Shown here: one piece after another, positions 42,853-52,142 of the stretch | Layout: each line of letters begins with the position of its first letter | How positions within the stretch are numbered: the stretch's first letter is position 1 | DNA from: Rhodococcus opacus | GTDB lineage: Bacteria > Actinomycetota > Actinomycetes > Mycobacteriales > Mycobacteriaceae | Assembly: GCF_012396235.1 (NCBI RefSeq) | Contig: NZ_JAAXPA010000004.1 | Location: forward strand, 62,001 to 126,000 | DNA length: 64,000 nucleotides | Direction of reading: 5' to 3' | Made by a program: the position numbers and the translations under genes | The notes under the pieces: model-generated | Told to the model about the DNA's origin: nothing | Database searches by the model: none | Seen by the model: the letters and a program-made list of their open reading frames with translations, nothing else

Positions 42853-43659
42853 TCAGCGTGCGAGGACGACTGCCGCCTCCGCGGTGAGCGAGGCGAACGT
42901 GAACGTCTCTTCGAGGTAGAGCGTGACATCGGTGGCGGTGTGGCTGTCGTAGCCGATCGACAGGTCCGTGCCGAGGGTCAGCTGGTTGTCGCCGCCGCGG
43001 GTGGACAGCACGTACCCGCCGCTGATGGCGGGTGCCCAGATGATGTCGCCGGTGACCAGGTCGCGCAGGTGGTGGAACACGGGATGTCCCTCGTCGCGGG
43101 TCTCGCTGACCGCGGTGTACGCGTCGGCGTCGAGCACCACCGAATACGGTCCCTCGACACCGGCGAGTCGCAGCGCCGACAGTGCGGACGCGACGGCGTC
43201 GGGGATGAGCAGCGGATCCTCCGGCAGACTGAGAACCGGGTTGTCGCTGGACGGTCCGAGTCCGCGGATCCCCGCCTCGTCGAATCCCTGGAAGATCGAC
43301 TGGTCTTCGGCGAACGCGACGGCCTTCGCGGCGTCCTTGACGGGCTGCCAGTCGGAGTCGAGGGAACCCCGGGCGACGTCGTCGACCTCGGCGCGGCTGA
43401 GGGTGAACGGGAACCGGAGTTCGACGAGCGGGTCCACCTGCCGCTGCTGCGCCCGGATCCTGCTGTCCGACGTCTTGATCGGAGTGACCCGGCCGAGGTT
43501 GTGGGCCGAGTAGGAGTATCCGAACGGTCCCGCGACGTCGACGACACGCCGCCCCGCGACATGCCGTTTGAACGTGCGGGCGGCCTCTTCGCCGATCTGC
43601 TGCCAGGCAACCTCGGTGACGGGCGCCAGGTTGCGGTGCAGATTGCTCGAATCACTCAT
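42853..43659 (-). CDS. encapsulin shell protein (family 1)
   Basis: 268 residues with the HK97-like shell fold of family 1 encapsulins: NLHRNLAPVTEVAWQQIGEE, RVVDVAGPFGYSYSAHNLGR and the C-terminal HTATDVTLYLEETFTFASLT. The length is typical for 60-mer (T=1) shells. The ATG at 43659 has AAAGGAG upstream and overlaps the dypB stop (ATGA), so cargo and shell are made together. Described in R. jostii, where it packages DypB. Confidence 0.96.
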   Translation of the reverse strand: MSDSSNLHRNLAPVTEVAWQQIGEEAARTFKRHVAGRRVVDVAGPFGYSYSAHNLGRVTPIKTSDSRIRAQQRQVDPLVELRFPFTLSRAEVDDVARGSLDSDWQPVKDAAKAVAFAEDQSIFQGFDEAGIRGLGPSSDNPVLSLPEDPLLIPDAVASALSALRLAGVEGPYSVVLDADAYTAVSETRDEGHPVFHHLRDLVTGDIIWAPAISGGYVLSTRGGDNQLTLGTDLSIGYDSHTATDVTLYLEETFTFASLTAEAAVVLAR

Positions 43660-44708
43660 TGCGATACTCCTTTGAGACCACCGATTTTCAGGGACAGGTC
43701 GTACGGGCCGGCCGCGGCGGGCTCGACCGGGTCGTCGGGCGCCGACTCCGCGTCGGCCGGCTCGTCGCCGAGCGATTCGAGCACGTCCCGGCTCGGCACG
43801 AAGAACAACGTGCCGGTGGCCGCCGTGGAGAAGTCGAGGATGCGGTCGTAGTTGCCGGGCGGCTCGCCGAGAAACATGCGCCGCAACATCAGTTCGGTGA
43901 CGGCGGGATTCTTGGCGTACCCGATGAAGTAGGTGCCGTACTCGGCCTCGCCGAGGCTGCCGAATGCCATGTTGTCGCGCAGGATGTCGTGTTCGACGCC
44001 GTCGTCGTCGACGATGGTGTTGAGGGTGACGTGCGAATTGCTGGGCTGGACGTCGTCGTCGAGTTCGACGTTCTCGAGCTTGGTGCGCCCGATGATCCGT
44101 TCCTGTTCCTCGGTGCTCAGCGTGCTCCACCCACTCATGTCGTGCAGGTACTTCTGCACGATCACGTAACTGCCGCCGCGGAAGTCGGGATCCTCGTCGC
44201 CGATCAGTGCGGCGTCCGCGGCGTCGTCGTCGGTGGGATTCTCGGTGCCGTCGACGAATCCGAGGAGGTCGCGGGAGTCGAAGTAGCGGAAGCCGTGCAC
44301 CTCGTCGACCACGGTGGCGGCGGAGCCCAGCGCGGAGACGATCTGGCGGCCCAGTTCGAAGCACAGGTCCTTGCGGGCGGCCTTGATGTGGAACAGGATG
44401 TCACCCGGGGTGGAGGGCGCGCTGTGGACCGGTCCGGACAGCGGGACGAACGGATGCAGGTGCGCCGGTGTCGACGACGGGCTCACGCGGTCCCAGAACT
44501 GCGCACCGACACCGACCACGCACGACAGTGAGCCGGCGAGTTCGCGGAATCCCACCGCCTTGAGCGGTCCGTCGATCCCGGAGATCACGTCGCACACCGT
44601 CGCGCGGTCGTCGTCGGAGTCCCCGGCGACGAGCACCAGGAACAGCGAGGCAGGGCTGGGCGGAGTGAGGACTGCTTGGGGTGCCAATCTCGCGACTGGG
44701 CCTGGCAT
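43656..44708 (-). CDS. dypB: DyP-type heme peroxidase, encapsulin cargo
   Basis: 350 residues, matching the length of R. jostii RHA1 DypB. GFVDGTENP carries distal Asp153; H226 (SNSHVTL) is the proximal heme ligand; R244 and N246 lie in ILRDNMAFG. These agree with the published numbering. The C-terminal tail (PYDLSLKIGGLKGVSQ) is the targeting peptide that docks the enzyme inside the encapsulin. The protein oxidises Mn2+ and lignin-model compounds with H2O2. It is the first gene of the two-gene unit, divergent from the PPOX-fold gene (151-base gap). Confidence 0.97.
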   Translation of the reverse strand: MPGPVARLAPQAVLTPPSPASLFLVLVAGDSDDDRATVCDVISGIDGPLKAVGFRELAGSLSCVVGVGAQFWDRVSPSSTPAHLHPFVPLSGPVHSAPSTPGDILFHIKAARKDLCFELGRQIVSALGSAATVVDEVHGFRYFDSRDLLGFVDGTENPTDDDAADAALIGDEDPDFRGGSYVIVQKYLHDMSGWSTLSTEEQERIIGRTKLENVELDDDVQPSNSHVTLNTIVDDDGVEHDILRDNMAFGSLGEAEYGTYFIGYAKNPAVTELMLRRMFLGEPPGNYDRILDFSTAATGTLFFVPSRDVLESLGDEPADAESAPDDPVEPAAAGPYDLSLKIGGLKGVSQ

Positions 44709-44859
44709 CTGTGTCTCCGTTCACTTCGACGTACGACGCTGCACTGTCCGGAACCTAGGTCCATCTAACCGTTTCGCACCGCCAGGTTCCATTCCATCGG
44801 TCCGCCGCGCCGCCGCGGGGCTCCGGAATCTGTCGGTGGGGGCTCCTATCGTCGAGGTC

Positions 44860-45285
44860 ATGCCATTGTCTGTGTCCGAGCGCGAACAGTTCCTGTCCGA
44901 GCCGCACATCGCGGCGCTGTCGGTCTCCGCCGGTGAGGGCCGCGGACCTCTGACGGTCCCGATCTGGTATCAGTACGCCCCGGGCGGTGATCTGTGGGTG
45001 CTGACCGGCGCCGGTTCGGAGAAGGCGCGCCTCATCGAGGCGGCCGGGCGATTCACGATGATGGTCGAACGCGTCGCCCCCACCGTCCGATACGTCTCCG
45101 TCGAGGGTGCGGTGACGCGCACCGTCACGGGAACCGACGCCCAGCTGCGGGAGATCACCGAGCGCTACCTCGCGCCGGAAAAGGTCGACGGCTACCTCGA
45201 TTTCGCCCGGGCCGAACTCGGCGAGCAGGTCGCGATCTACCTCAGACCCGAGCACTGGCGATCGGCAGACATGGGTACCGCCTGA
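44860..45285 (+). CDS. PPOX-fold flavin/F420-binding protein
   Basis: 141 residues from the ATG at 44860. It has the split-barrel fold of pyridoxamine-5'-phosphate oxidases: LSEPHIAALSVSAGEGRGPL, PIWYQYAPGGDLWVLTGAGS, and the ending EQVAIYLRPEHWRSADMG. In actinobacteria this group often uses F420 or FMN. A specific substrate is not suggested. It lies between the dypB and catabolic regions as a single gene. Confidence 0.88.
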   Translation: MPLSVSEREQFLSEPHIAALSVSAGEGRGPLTVPIWYQYAPGGDLWVLTGAGSEKARLIEAAGRFTMMVERVAPTVRYVSVEGAVTRTVTGTDAQLREITERYLAPEKVDGYLDFARAELGEQVAIYLRPEHWRSADMGTA

Positions 45286-45403
45286 CCGCGGGGCCGGTCA
45301 CGGCCCGGTGTCCAACATGAAAGCGGTATCTGACCGGTACTAGTCGGGAAACGTCGAGTATTTTGCTGTGAACTGTGGAAACGGGAATCCGTCCGCGTAG
45401 CTG

Positions 45404-45417
45404 AGAAAGCGTTTACA
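45404..45417. promoter_or_regulatory. LacI-type operator, MFS promoter
   Basis: AGAAAGCGTTTACA, 66 bases before the MFS ATG. It is identical base for base to the site at 57656. Half sites (AGAAAGC and TGTAAAC on the other strand) fit the LacI consensus TGTAAnCGnTTnCA. It is the only regulatory site I can place in the gap 45286-45482. Confidence 0.82.
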
Positions 45418-45482
45418 AATTCGGTGACGTGGGTCATAGTAGTCGGGTTCCGGCAGTTTCCCTTCACAGTCAGGAGTTCTCG

Positions 45483-46835
45483 ATGGGCATGACCGAACTC
45501 GGCACCGAGCGGTCGACCGCGGTGCCACACGGGTCGGCAGGGCAGCAGCGCCGCCGGGTGATCAAGGCGAGCGCGGCGGGAACCGTGATCGAGTGGTACG
45601 ACTTCACGCTCTACGGCCTCGCCGCTGCCCTCGTCTTCGGGCCGCTCTACTTCCCCGGGGCGGGATCCCTCGCCGGCACGATGGCCGCCTTCGGGACGTT
45701 CGCCGTCGGGCTCGGCGCCCGCCCGATCGGTGGGCTGGTGTTCGCGCACTTCGGCGACCGGCTCGGTCGCAAGCCGATGCTCCTCATGACCCTGCTCGTC
45801 ATGGGCGCCTCGACGACGCTGATCGGGGCGCTGCCCACCGCGGACTCGATCGGAATCTGGGCGCCGATTCTCCTGATCGTCCTTCGCCTGTTCCAGGGCG
45901 CCGGCGCGGGCGCCGAGTTCGCCGGGGCGATCACGATGGTCACCGAATCCACGGACAGCGCCCGCCGCGCTCTCTCCAGCGCCTATCCGGGAGCCGCGAT
46001 CTACGTCGGGACCGGCGGCGCCACCATGATCTTCGCACTGCTCACGCTGATGCCCGACGACCAGTTCCTGTCCTGGGGCTGGCGTATTCCGTTCCTGGCC
46101 AGCGCCGTCATCGTTCTCGTCGCCGGCTATCTGCGGTTGAAGGTGAACGAGACCGCCGTGTTCGAGGAGGCCGCGCAGCACGGCGAGGTCGACCGCGCGC
46201 CGCTGGTCGAGGCGGTCCGCAACCACTGGCGGCAGATCCTGTGCGGACTTGCCCTGTTCAGCTTCGTGATTCCGTGGGCCTACGTCATGCAGGTCTTCGC
46301 GCTCTCGTTCGTGACCAAGACCCTCGGCGTCGATTCCACCCAGGCCCTGATCGGATTGATCGTCGCCGAGTTCTGCGCCATCCCCGTCATCATCGGATTC
46401 GGCCGACTGGCCGACAAAGTCGGCCGCAAGCCGGTCCTGTTGTCCGGCGCGATCTTCGGCATCATCTTCCCGTTCCCGATGTTCATGATGCTCGACACGC
46501 GGTCGCCGTGGATGGTCGGACTGGCACTGATCCTCGGCATCTGCCTCGTCCAGGGCACGACGTCCGGTCCGGGCGGTGCACTGCTCTCCGAACTGTTTCC
46601 CACCAAGATCCGGTGGAGCGGCATCGCGATCTCCCGGGAGATCCCGGCCGCCGTGGTCGGCGGCACGATCCCGCTGGTCGCCACCGCCCTCGTCGCCGTC
46701 GCGGGCGGGACGCCCTGGCTCGTCGCGAGCTACCTCATGGGCTTGAGCGTGGTCGGGCTGATCGGCATCGCCCTGCTTCCCGAGACCCTCGGCCGGAGCG
46801 TGGGTTCGCGCACGTCCGTCGAGGTCGCACCGTGA
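45483..46835 (+). CDS. MFS transporter, metabolite:H+ symporter family
   Basis: 450 residues from an ATG with AGGAG upstream. It starts with ASAAGTVIEWYDFTLYGLAA, then RPIGGLVFAHFGDRLGRKPM, the same family signature as the transporter at 34772. Twelve helices can be outlined. Being the first gene behind a LacI-type site, it probably brings in the carbohydrate-derived acid or a by-product used by this cluster. Its stop overlaps the next start (GTGA). Confidence 0.93.
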   Translation: MGMTELGTERSTAVPHGSAGQQRRRVIKASAAGTVIEWYDFTLYGLAAALVFGPLYFPGAGSLAGTMAAFGTFAVGLGARPIGGLVFAHFGDRLGRKPMLLMTLLVMGASTTLIGALPTADSIGIWAPILLIVLRLFQGAGAGAEFAGAITMVTESTDSARRALSSAYPGAAIYVGTGGATMIFALLTLMPDDQFLSWGWRIPFLASAVIVLVAGYLRLKVNETAVFEEAAQHGEVDRAPLVEAVRNHWRQILCGLALFSFVIPWAYVMQVFALSFVTKTLGVDSTQALIGLIVAEFCAIPVIIGFGRLADKVGRKPVLLSGAIFGIIFPFPMFMMLDTRSPWMVGLALILGICLVQGTTSGPGGALLSELFPTKIRWSGIAISREIPAAVVGGTIPLVATALVAVAGGTPWLVASYLMGLSVVGLIGIALLPETLGRSVGSRTSVEVAP

Positions 46836-47884
46836 CCCGTCGCGTCGTGGTGGTCGGCGCCGGGCTCGCGAGCGCCGCACACCTCACGGCGCTCCGGGCT
46901 GTCGGCGCCGACGTGGTCGGTGTGGTGACGCGCGACGAGACGAGGGCGGCGGCCGCACGCCGGCTGGCACCGGAGGCACGGATACTCCCGAACGTCGACG
47001 CGGCAGCGGACCTGGACGCCGACACGGCGGTGGTGGTCACGCCGCCGTCGAGTCACCTGGCCGTCGCGTCGGCACTGGCCGAGCGCGGCCTGGACCTGGT
47101 GATCGACAAACCGCTGGCCGCGTCGTTGCACGATGCGCAGGCGATCGTCGACGTCGCCGAGCGGTCCGGCGTGCGGGCGGCGGTCACACTGCAACACCGC
47201 TACAAGGAGGCGGCGCGTCGCGCCCGGCAGCTTCTGTCGGACGGAGCGATCGGCGCCCTCCGCTCGGCGACCGTCACCGTCCCGCTGTGGCGCCCCGACT
47301 CCTACTACGCCGAGGCCGGACGCGGGACCTGGGACCGCGACGGCGGCGGAGTGCTGATCACCCAGGCCATCCACACCCTCGACCTGTACCTGTCGCTGGC
47401 CGGTCGGGCGCGTAGTGTCGTGGCCGCGGCTTCCACCAGCCGAGGCCGGCTCGAGGCCGAGGACACGATTCACCTCCTGATCGACCACGGCACGCATGCG
47501 GCGTCGGTGACGGCGAGCACGGCCGCGTGGCCGGGCGGTGCCGAGACGATTCACCTCTACGGCGACGCGGGACAGCTGCGGCTGGTGGGGGATTCGCTCG
47601 TCCAGATCGGCGACGGGGTCCGCCGGGTCGTCGACGGTTCCGTCGACGCGTCCGGCCCGGACCCATTGTCGATGATGGCGTGGTTCCGGTCGCTGTACGA
47701 CGACGTCTTCACCAGTTGGGCGGCAGGTGCGGCACCGCTGTCCGACGCCCGGTCCGGGCTGCCCGTGCAAGCGGTGATCGACGCCGCCTACCGGTCAGCC
47801 GCGGCCGGCACGATGCCGGTCACTGTCTCCGAGGAGATGCGTGACACTGTCTCCGAGGAAAGGGAAAGTGCATGTCAGTCTTGA
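46832..47884 (+). CDS. Gfo/Idh/MocA-family NAD(P)-dependent oxidoreductase
   Basis: 350 residues from an overlapping GTG. The Rossmann start is RRVVVVGAGLASAAHLTALR, then VVVTPPSSHLAVASALAERG and DLVIDKPLAASLHDAQAIVD, where DKP holds the catalytic-site lysine of the family. GVLITQAIHTLDLYLSLAG gives the substrate-side histidine. The family oxidises or reduces sugars, sugar acids and inositols. The stop lies inside the next gene (13-base overlap), so translation is coupled. Confidence 0.93.
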   Translation: MTRRVVVVGAGLASAAHLTALRAVGADVVGVVTRDETRAAAARRLAPEARILPNVDAAADLDADTAVVVTPPSSHLAVASALAERGLDLVIDKPLAASLHDAQAIVDVAERSGVRAAVTLQHRYKEAARRARQLLSDGAIGALRSATVTVPLWRPDSYYAEAGRGTWDRDGGGVLITQAIHTLDLYLSLAGRARSVVAAASTSRGRLEAEDTIHLLIDHGTHAASVTASTAAWPGGAETIHLYGDAGQLRLVGDSLVQIGDGVRRVVDGSVDASGPDPLSMMAWFRSLYDDVFTSWAAGAAPLSDARSGLPVQAVIDAAYRSAAAGTMPVTVSEEMRDTVSEERESACQS

Positions 47885-48933
47885 GTATTCGGGTCGACGG
47901 TCCGAACGAGTATCGCCTCGATCGCGGTGACGTCGCGGCACCCGGCGAGGGGGAGGTGCTCGTCGCACTCGACTCGGCCGGGATCTGCGGCGGTGACCTT
48001 TCGCATCTGCGCGGCCGGAACGCCGTCGCCGCATATCCGACGGTGCTCGGCCACGAATGCGCGGGACGTGTGTCGCGGGTGGGTCCGGGCACGAGTCTCA
48101 CGGTCGGTCAGCCGGTGATGGTCTACCCGACCACGGGCTGCGGCCGATGCCGCGCGTGCCGCGACGGCCGGATCAACAACTGCCCGAGCATCCGCGTGTT
48201 CGGCCTGTCCGACCCACGCGGGTGTTTCAGCGAGGAGTTCGTCGTTCCCGAGACGCAATGCGTGCCCGTGAGCGACTCGGTGCTGGACCGTTTCGGGGCG
48301 CTCGTCGAACCGCTCGCCGTCGGAGTTCACGTGGTCCGGCGCGGCGGCGCGTCGGAGGGGGACAGCGCGCTGGTCGTCGGGACCGGTGCGATCGGTCTCG
48401 CGACCACGCTGGTGGCCAGGAGTCGGGGCGTCCAGGTGTTCGGTGTCGACCGCTACACCGAACGTGAGCAGCCCGCCCTGGCGTGCGGGATGAGCGACTT
48501 CACGACGGACTCGGGGGCCGCGCTCGAGGGCTGGCTCCGGGACCGGACTGACGCGGTCGACCTGGTCTACGACACGGTGTGCACCGACGAGTCGTCTCGG
48601 CTGGCGCTGCGGGTCCTCGCTCCGGGCGGCCGGTACGTCGCGATCGCGTCCGCGAAACCCGGGCACGAACTGACCCTCGACTACAGCGCGCTCTACGCCC
48701 GCGAACTGTCCGTCGTGGCCTGCCGGAACTACGTCCGTCAGGATTTCGTCGAGGCGGCCGAACTACTCGAATCGGGGAAGGTGGACGCGTCACCGCTGCA
48801 CACCGCGACGTTCCCGCTGGACGAGTTCGGCCGCGCGGTCGAGGAACTCGAATCGAACGGCAGCAAGCACGTCAAGGTGCTGCTGACGTCGCGGAAACTG
48901 CTCGGAACGCGCGCCTTGTTGCGCACGGAGTGA
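47872..48933 (+). CDS. zinc-dependent polyol/sugar-type dehydrogenase (MDR family)
   Basis: 353 residues. The catalytic zinc site is Cys39 (GICGGD) with GHECAG (His61, Glu62). The structural zinc cysteines are 90, 93, 96 and 104 in CGRCRACRDGRINNC. The NAD loop is ALVVGTGAIGLATTLVA. The pattern fits sorbitol/galactitol-type or L-idonate-type dehydrogenases. It probably oxidises an alcohol of the imported carbohydrate. It is coupled by overlap to the Gfo/Idh gene. Confidence 0.93.
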   Translation: MSVLSIRVDGPNEYRLDRGDVAAPGEGEVLVALDSAGICGGDLSHLRGRNAVAAYPTVLGHECAGRVSRVGPGTSLTVGQPVMVYPTTGCGRCRACRDGRINNCPSIRVFGLSDPRGCFSEEFVVPETQCVPVSDSVLDRFGALVEPLAVGVHVVRRGGASEGDSALVVGTGAIGLATTLVARSRGVQVFGVDRYTEREQPALACGMSDFTTDSGAALEGWLRDRTDAVDLVYDTVCTDESSRLALRVLAPGGRYVAIASAKPGHELTLDYSALYARELSVVACRNYVRQDFVEAAELLESGKVDASPLHTATFPLDEFGRAVEELESNGSKHVKVLLTSRKLLGTRALLRTE

Positions 48934-48969
48934 GCGTCCGCGTGATCCGGGGCCGTCTTCGCGATACGC

Positions 48970-48983
48970 TGTAAGCGTTTCCA
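48970..48983. promoter_or_regulatory. LacI-type operator, regulator promoter
   Basis: TGTAAGCGTTTCCA, 53-66 bases before the LacI gene ATG. It is one of six related sites in this region and suggests the regulator controls its own gene. Confidence 0.8.
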
Positions 48984-49035
48984 CCCACCGAGGTGGTAGA
49001 CGGTAGCAATGGCGACGAGAGATGTAGAGGCAGCT

Positions 49036-50049
49036 ATGGCTGATCAGACCCGAGTGCCCGCGAGCCGTCGCGTCACGATCAATACCGTAGCGAAGGCAGC
49101 CGGGGTCTCGATCGCCACCGTCTCCCGTGTCATGAGCGGCAGCTCGTCGGTGACCCCGGACCTCGCGGCCCGGGTCCACAAGGTCGCCGATGAGCTGTCC
49201 TACCGGCCCAGCACCGCCGCCCGCGGACTCGTCCTCGGGTCGCTGAGGAACATGGGCGTGATCCTGCCGGACCTGGCGAACGCGTACTTCTTCGACGTCG
49301 TCAAGCAGATGCACCACGGCGCCACCGCCGACGGATACCGCATGCTCGTCGCCGACTACTCCGGTGACGCGGCCGACGAACTCGCCACCGCACTCGACCT
49401 GCTCGGCCAGGTCGACGGCCTCGTGCTGCTCTCGTCGAGGATTCCGACGAGTGGCCTGAAGGAACTCGCGAAGCAGTCGACTCCCGTCCTGCTCGTCAAC
49501 CGGGTCGAGTTGGAAGTCGATCTCCCCATGGTGGCCGTCGACAACTTCACCCCCATGATGCAGCTGTGCGGGCATCTCGCGAAGCTCGGCCATCGCCGGA
49601 TCGTCTACGTGAAGGGCTCGGATCTTGCCTGGCAGAACCGCGAGCGGTGGCGGGCCATCGAAATGGCGAAGGTGCTCGGGATCGAGGCGACGGCGGTGCC
49701 GTCGGACGGCACCATCGAGGGTGGCTACGACGTGGTGGAAGAAGCACTCACGCACGAGCCGACCGCTCTCGTCTGCTTCAACGACCTGACCGCGCTGGGC
49801 GTCATCTCGAAACTGCGTGAGCGCGGACTCCGCGTCCCCGAGGACATTTCGGTCACCGGCTTCGACGACATCGACATGGCGCGCCACCTGGCGCCGCGCC
49901 TGACCACGGTGGTCAGCCCGAAGATCGACCTGGGCGACCAGGCTTGGTCGCTGATGCGCGCGGCCCTGAACAACGAGGCCACCACGTCTCCGCCGCTGAT
50001 CCCCGCCGACGTCGTCATTCGCGAGTCGACGGGGCCCGCCTCGCGTTGA
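49036..50049 (+). CDS. LacI-family regulator of the catabolic cluster
   Basis: 337 residues from the ATG at 49036 with AGAGG upstream; an ATG at 49009 lacks good spacing. The HTH is VTINTVAKAAGVSIATVSRV followed by MSGSSSVTP and the hinge helix STAARGLVLGSLRNMGVILP. The periplasmic-binding-protein-like effector domain follows (CFNDLTALGVISKLRERGL, VTGFDDIDMARHLAPRLTTV). It most likely binds the six TGTAAnCG-type sites and is released by a sugar-type effector. Confidence 0.95.
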   Translation: MADQTRVPASRRVTINTVAKAAGVSIATVSRVMSGSSSVTPDLAARVHKVADELSYRPSTAARGLVLGSLRNMGVILPDLANAYFFDVVKQMHHGATADGYRMLVADYSGDAADELATALDLLGQVDGLVLLSSRIPTSGLKELAKQSTPVLLVNRVELEVDLPMVAVDNFTPMMQLCGHLAKLGHRRIVYVKGSDLAWQNRERWRAIEMAKVLGIEATAVPSDGTIEGGYDVVEEALTHEPTALVCFNDLTALGVISKLRERGLRVPEDISVTGFDDIDMARHLAPRLTTVVSPKIDLGDQAWSLMRAALNNEATTSPPLIPADVVIRESTGPASR

Positions 50050-50058
50050 GCCGGGTTT

Positions 50059-50865
50059 TCAGACGGCGGCAAGGCCGTTCGCCGCGGCGTGGACCGCGTC
50101 TTTCGGGTCTGCGGCCCACCAGCGGTCGCTGAGGATCTCGACCTCCACGAGCCCCGCGTAGCCGCCGGTGTTCCTGCAGTCGGCGACGAATCCGGTCAGG
50201 TCGATGCACCCTTCGCCGGGCATGCCGCGGCTGCTGAGTTCGCCGTGGATCGGGGTGACCCAATCGGCCAACTGCACCGAGAACAGGCGTTCGCCTGCCC
50301 TTGTGATCTGCTGCGGCAGCGCTGCGTCCCACCACACGTGATACGAATCGAGAGCGATCCCGACGATGTCGGATCCAATCGCCTCGACCAGGTCGTTGGC
50401 CTCGCTCAGTGAGGTGATCACCGAACGACTCGACGCCATCATCGGGTGCATCGGCTCGACCGCGAGCCGCACCCCCGACTGGCGGGCGTACGGCTCGAGT
50501 TCGGCGATGCCGTCCCGGACCTGCCGCCGCGCGTCGGCGAGGTCGCCGTGAGCGGCGCCGCAGACCAGCACGAGGCAGTCGGCGCCGAGGGCGTGCGCCT
50601 GATCGACCGCCACTCGGTTGTCGGCCGTGGCTTCTCGCCGCAGCCGGGCGGTCGGTTGCGGGAACATTCCGCCCCGGCAGACGCTGGTGACGCGCAGACC
50701 CGACTGCCGGAGCCGGGCCGACGCGTCCACCAGATCCACGCCGTCGAGGACGTCCCGCCACAGGCCGACGCCGCCGAATCCCCACTGCGCAGCGAGGTCG
50801 GCGACCTCGGTGAGGCCGGCACCCTTGACGGTGACGGAGTTGAGACTGCAGTGCGCGAGGTCCAT
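50059..50865 (-). CDS. sugar phosphate isomerase/epimerase-like TIM barrel
   Basis: 268 residues of the xylose-isomerase-like superfamily (PF01261). Metal-ligand blocks are visible: VRLAVEPMHPM (Glu), GIALDSYHVWWD (Asp, His), FSVQLADWVTP and GYAGLVEVEILSD (Glu). This matches sugar or ketose epimerases and related hydroxypyruvate isomerases. It starts one base after the stop of the DUF993 gene, so the two are co-translated. Its substrate is probably the same sugar or sugar acid. Confidence 0.92.
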   Translation of the reverse strand: MDLAHCSLNSVTVKGAGLTEVADLAAQWGFGGVGLWRDVLDGVDLVDASARLRQSGLRVTSVCRGGMFPQPTARLRREATADNRVAVDQAHALGADCLVLVCGAAHGDLADARRQVRDGIAELEPYARQSGVRLAVEPMHPMMASSRSVITSLSEANDLVEAIGSDIVGIALDSYHVWWDAALPQQITRAGERLFSVQLADWVTPIHGELSSRGMPGEGCIDLTGFVADCRNTGGYAGLVEVEILSDRWWAADPKDAVHAAANGLAAV

Positions 50866-50866
50866 G

Positions 50867-52024
50867 TCAGTGGATTCCGTGCACGGCGAAGTAGGCGGCG
50901 GCGCGGGTGGCGGTGAAGTCGGGATCGGTGAACAGCCCGATCGCGTCGGCGGCGCGGACCAGTTCGGCCAGGTGGGTGAGGCTGCGGCCGGTCTCGAAGC
51001 CGCCGATCATCCGGAAGTGCTCCTGCTTGCCGTTCAGGTACGCCAACCAGGCGACGCCGACCTTGTAGAACTGCGTCGGGGCGGCGAACAGCAACCGGCT
51101 CAGGGTTTCGGTGGGGCCCAAGATGTTCCGGAAGCCCTGCTCGTCGCCGTCGTCCAACCGCGCGAACGCGGCGGAGGCGAACGGTCCGAGCGCGGCGAAC
51201 GCACCGAGGAGGGCGTCGCTGGTGTGGGTGCCGTCGCCGGCGATCAGGCCGACGTAGTTGTAGTCGTCGCCGGTGAACACCCGCACCCCGGCGGGCATCC
51301 GCTCACGCAGGGCGATCTCGAGCGCCGGGTCGAGCAGGGACACCTTGATGCCGCGCACGGTGTCCCCGTGCGCGTCGATGATCTGCAGCACGGTGTCCAT
51401 GGCCGCGCCCGAATCCGCGAATCCCCAGTAGCCGTCCAGGGCGGGATCGAACACCGAACCCAGCCAATGCAGGACCACCGGGCGGGTGGCCGCCGACAGC
51501 ACGGCGTCGTACACGGCGAGGTAGTCGTCGGGACCGGTCGCGGCGCGGGCGAGGTGCCTGCTCGCCATCAGCACCACCTCACCGCCCGCGGATTCGATCG
51601 CCTCCACCTGTTCGAGGTAGGCGTCGCGGATCTCGTCGAGCGAGGGGTTGTCGGTCTTCAGTTGATCGGTGGCCACACCCACTACCACCTTCCCGCCGAC
51701 CGACTTCGCGTCGGTGAGCGTGCGGACGGCGAGTTCCTTCGCCGCGGCCCAATCCAGCCCCATGCCGCGCTGGGCGGTGTCCATCGACTCGGCCACCCCG
51801 AGGCCCAGCGACCACAGGTCGCGGCGCAGGTGCAGGGTCGCGTCCCAGTCGATCTGGTCCGCGGCATTCTCCGCCGACGCCCGCAGCGGATCGGCGACCA
51901 CATGCGCGGCCGCGTACACCGCCCTGCTGGTCGGCGGGGTGGACCGGGTGTCCAGCCGTGCCGGTGCGTTCCACGCGAGAGTCGTGGGCGAACCGTGGCG
52001 ATCGGGCAGCAGGATCGAGGCCAT
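50867..52024 (-). CDS. DUF993 aldolase-like (dihydrodipicolinate synthase superfamily) protein
   Basis: 385 residues from the ATG at 52024, with AGGAG upstream that touches a LacI-type site. LGVAESMDTAQRGMGLDWAA, VVVGVATDQL, RPVVLHWLGSVFDPALDGYW and VRVFTGDDYNYVGLI match DUF993 (PF06187), which has a DapA-like TIM-barrel fold. A Schiff-base lysine is likely in RGIKVSLLD. The family has no defined reaction; in sugar operons it is a candidate aldolase. It is divergent from the CoA-transferase gene. Confidence 0.9.
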   Translation of the reverse strand: MASILLPDRHGSPTTLAWNAPARLDTRSTPPTSRAVYAAAHVVADPLRASAENAADQIDWDATLHLRRDLWSLGLGVAESMDTAQRGMGLDWAAAKELAVRTLTDAKSVGGKVVVGVATDQLKTDNPSLDEIRDAYLEQVEAIESAGGEVVLMASRHLARAATGPDDYLAVYDAVLSAATRPVVLHWLGSVFDPALDGYWGFADSGAAMDTVLQIIDAHGDTVRGIKVSLLDPALEIALRERMPAGVRVFTGDDYNYVGLIAGDGTHTSDALLGAFAALGPFASAAFARLDDGDEQGFRNILGPTETLSRLLFAAPTQFYKVGVAWLAYLNGKQEHFRMIGGFETGRSLTHLAELVRAADAIGLFTDPDFTATRAAAYFAVHGIH

Positions 52025-52033
52025 GAAATCTCC

Positions 52034-52047
52034 TGTAATCGTTTTCT
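52034..52047. promoter_or_regulatory. LacI-type operator beside the DUF993 ribosome site
   Basis: TGTAATCGTTTTCT. On the minus strand the sequence reads through into ACAGGAG, which is the ribosome site of the DUF993 gene, so the operator touches the start region directly. Confidence 0.78.
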
Positions 52048-52119
52048 TGATGTTGTGCAGCTCACAATATACTGTGTCAATCACCGAGGTCCATAGCGTT
52101 CATGGGCCGATTGGCAGAA

Positions 52120-52133
52120 TGTAAGCATTTACA
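52120..52133. promoter_or_regulatory. LacI-type operator beside the CoA-transferase ribosome site
   Basis: TGTAAGCATTTACA, the best palindrome of the set. It runs directly into ACAGGAG, the ribosome site of the CoA-transferase gene (ATG 52143). The arrangement mirrors the divergent site at 52034. Confidence 0.85.
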
Positions 52134-52142
52134 GGAGCGGAT

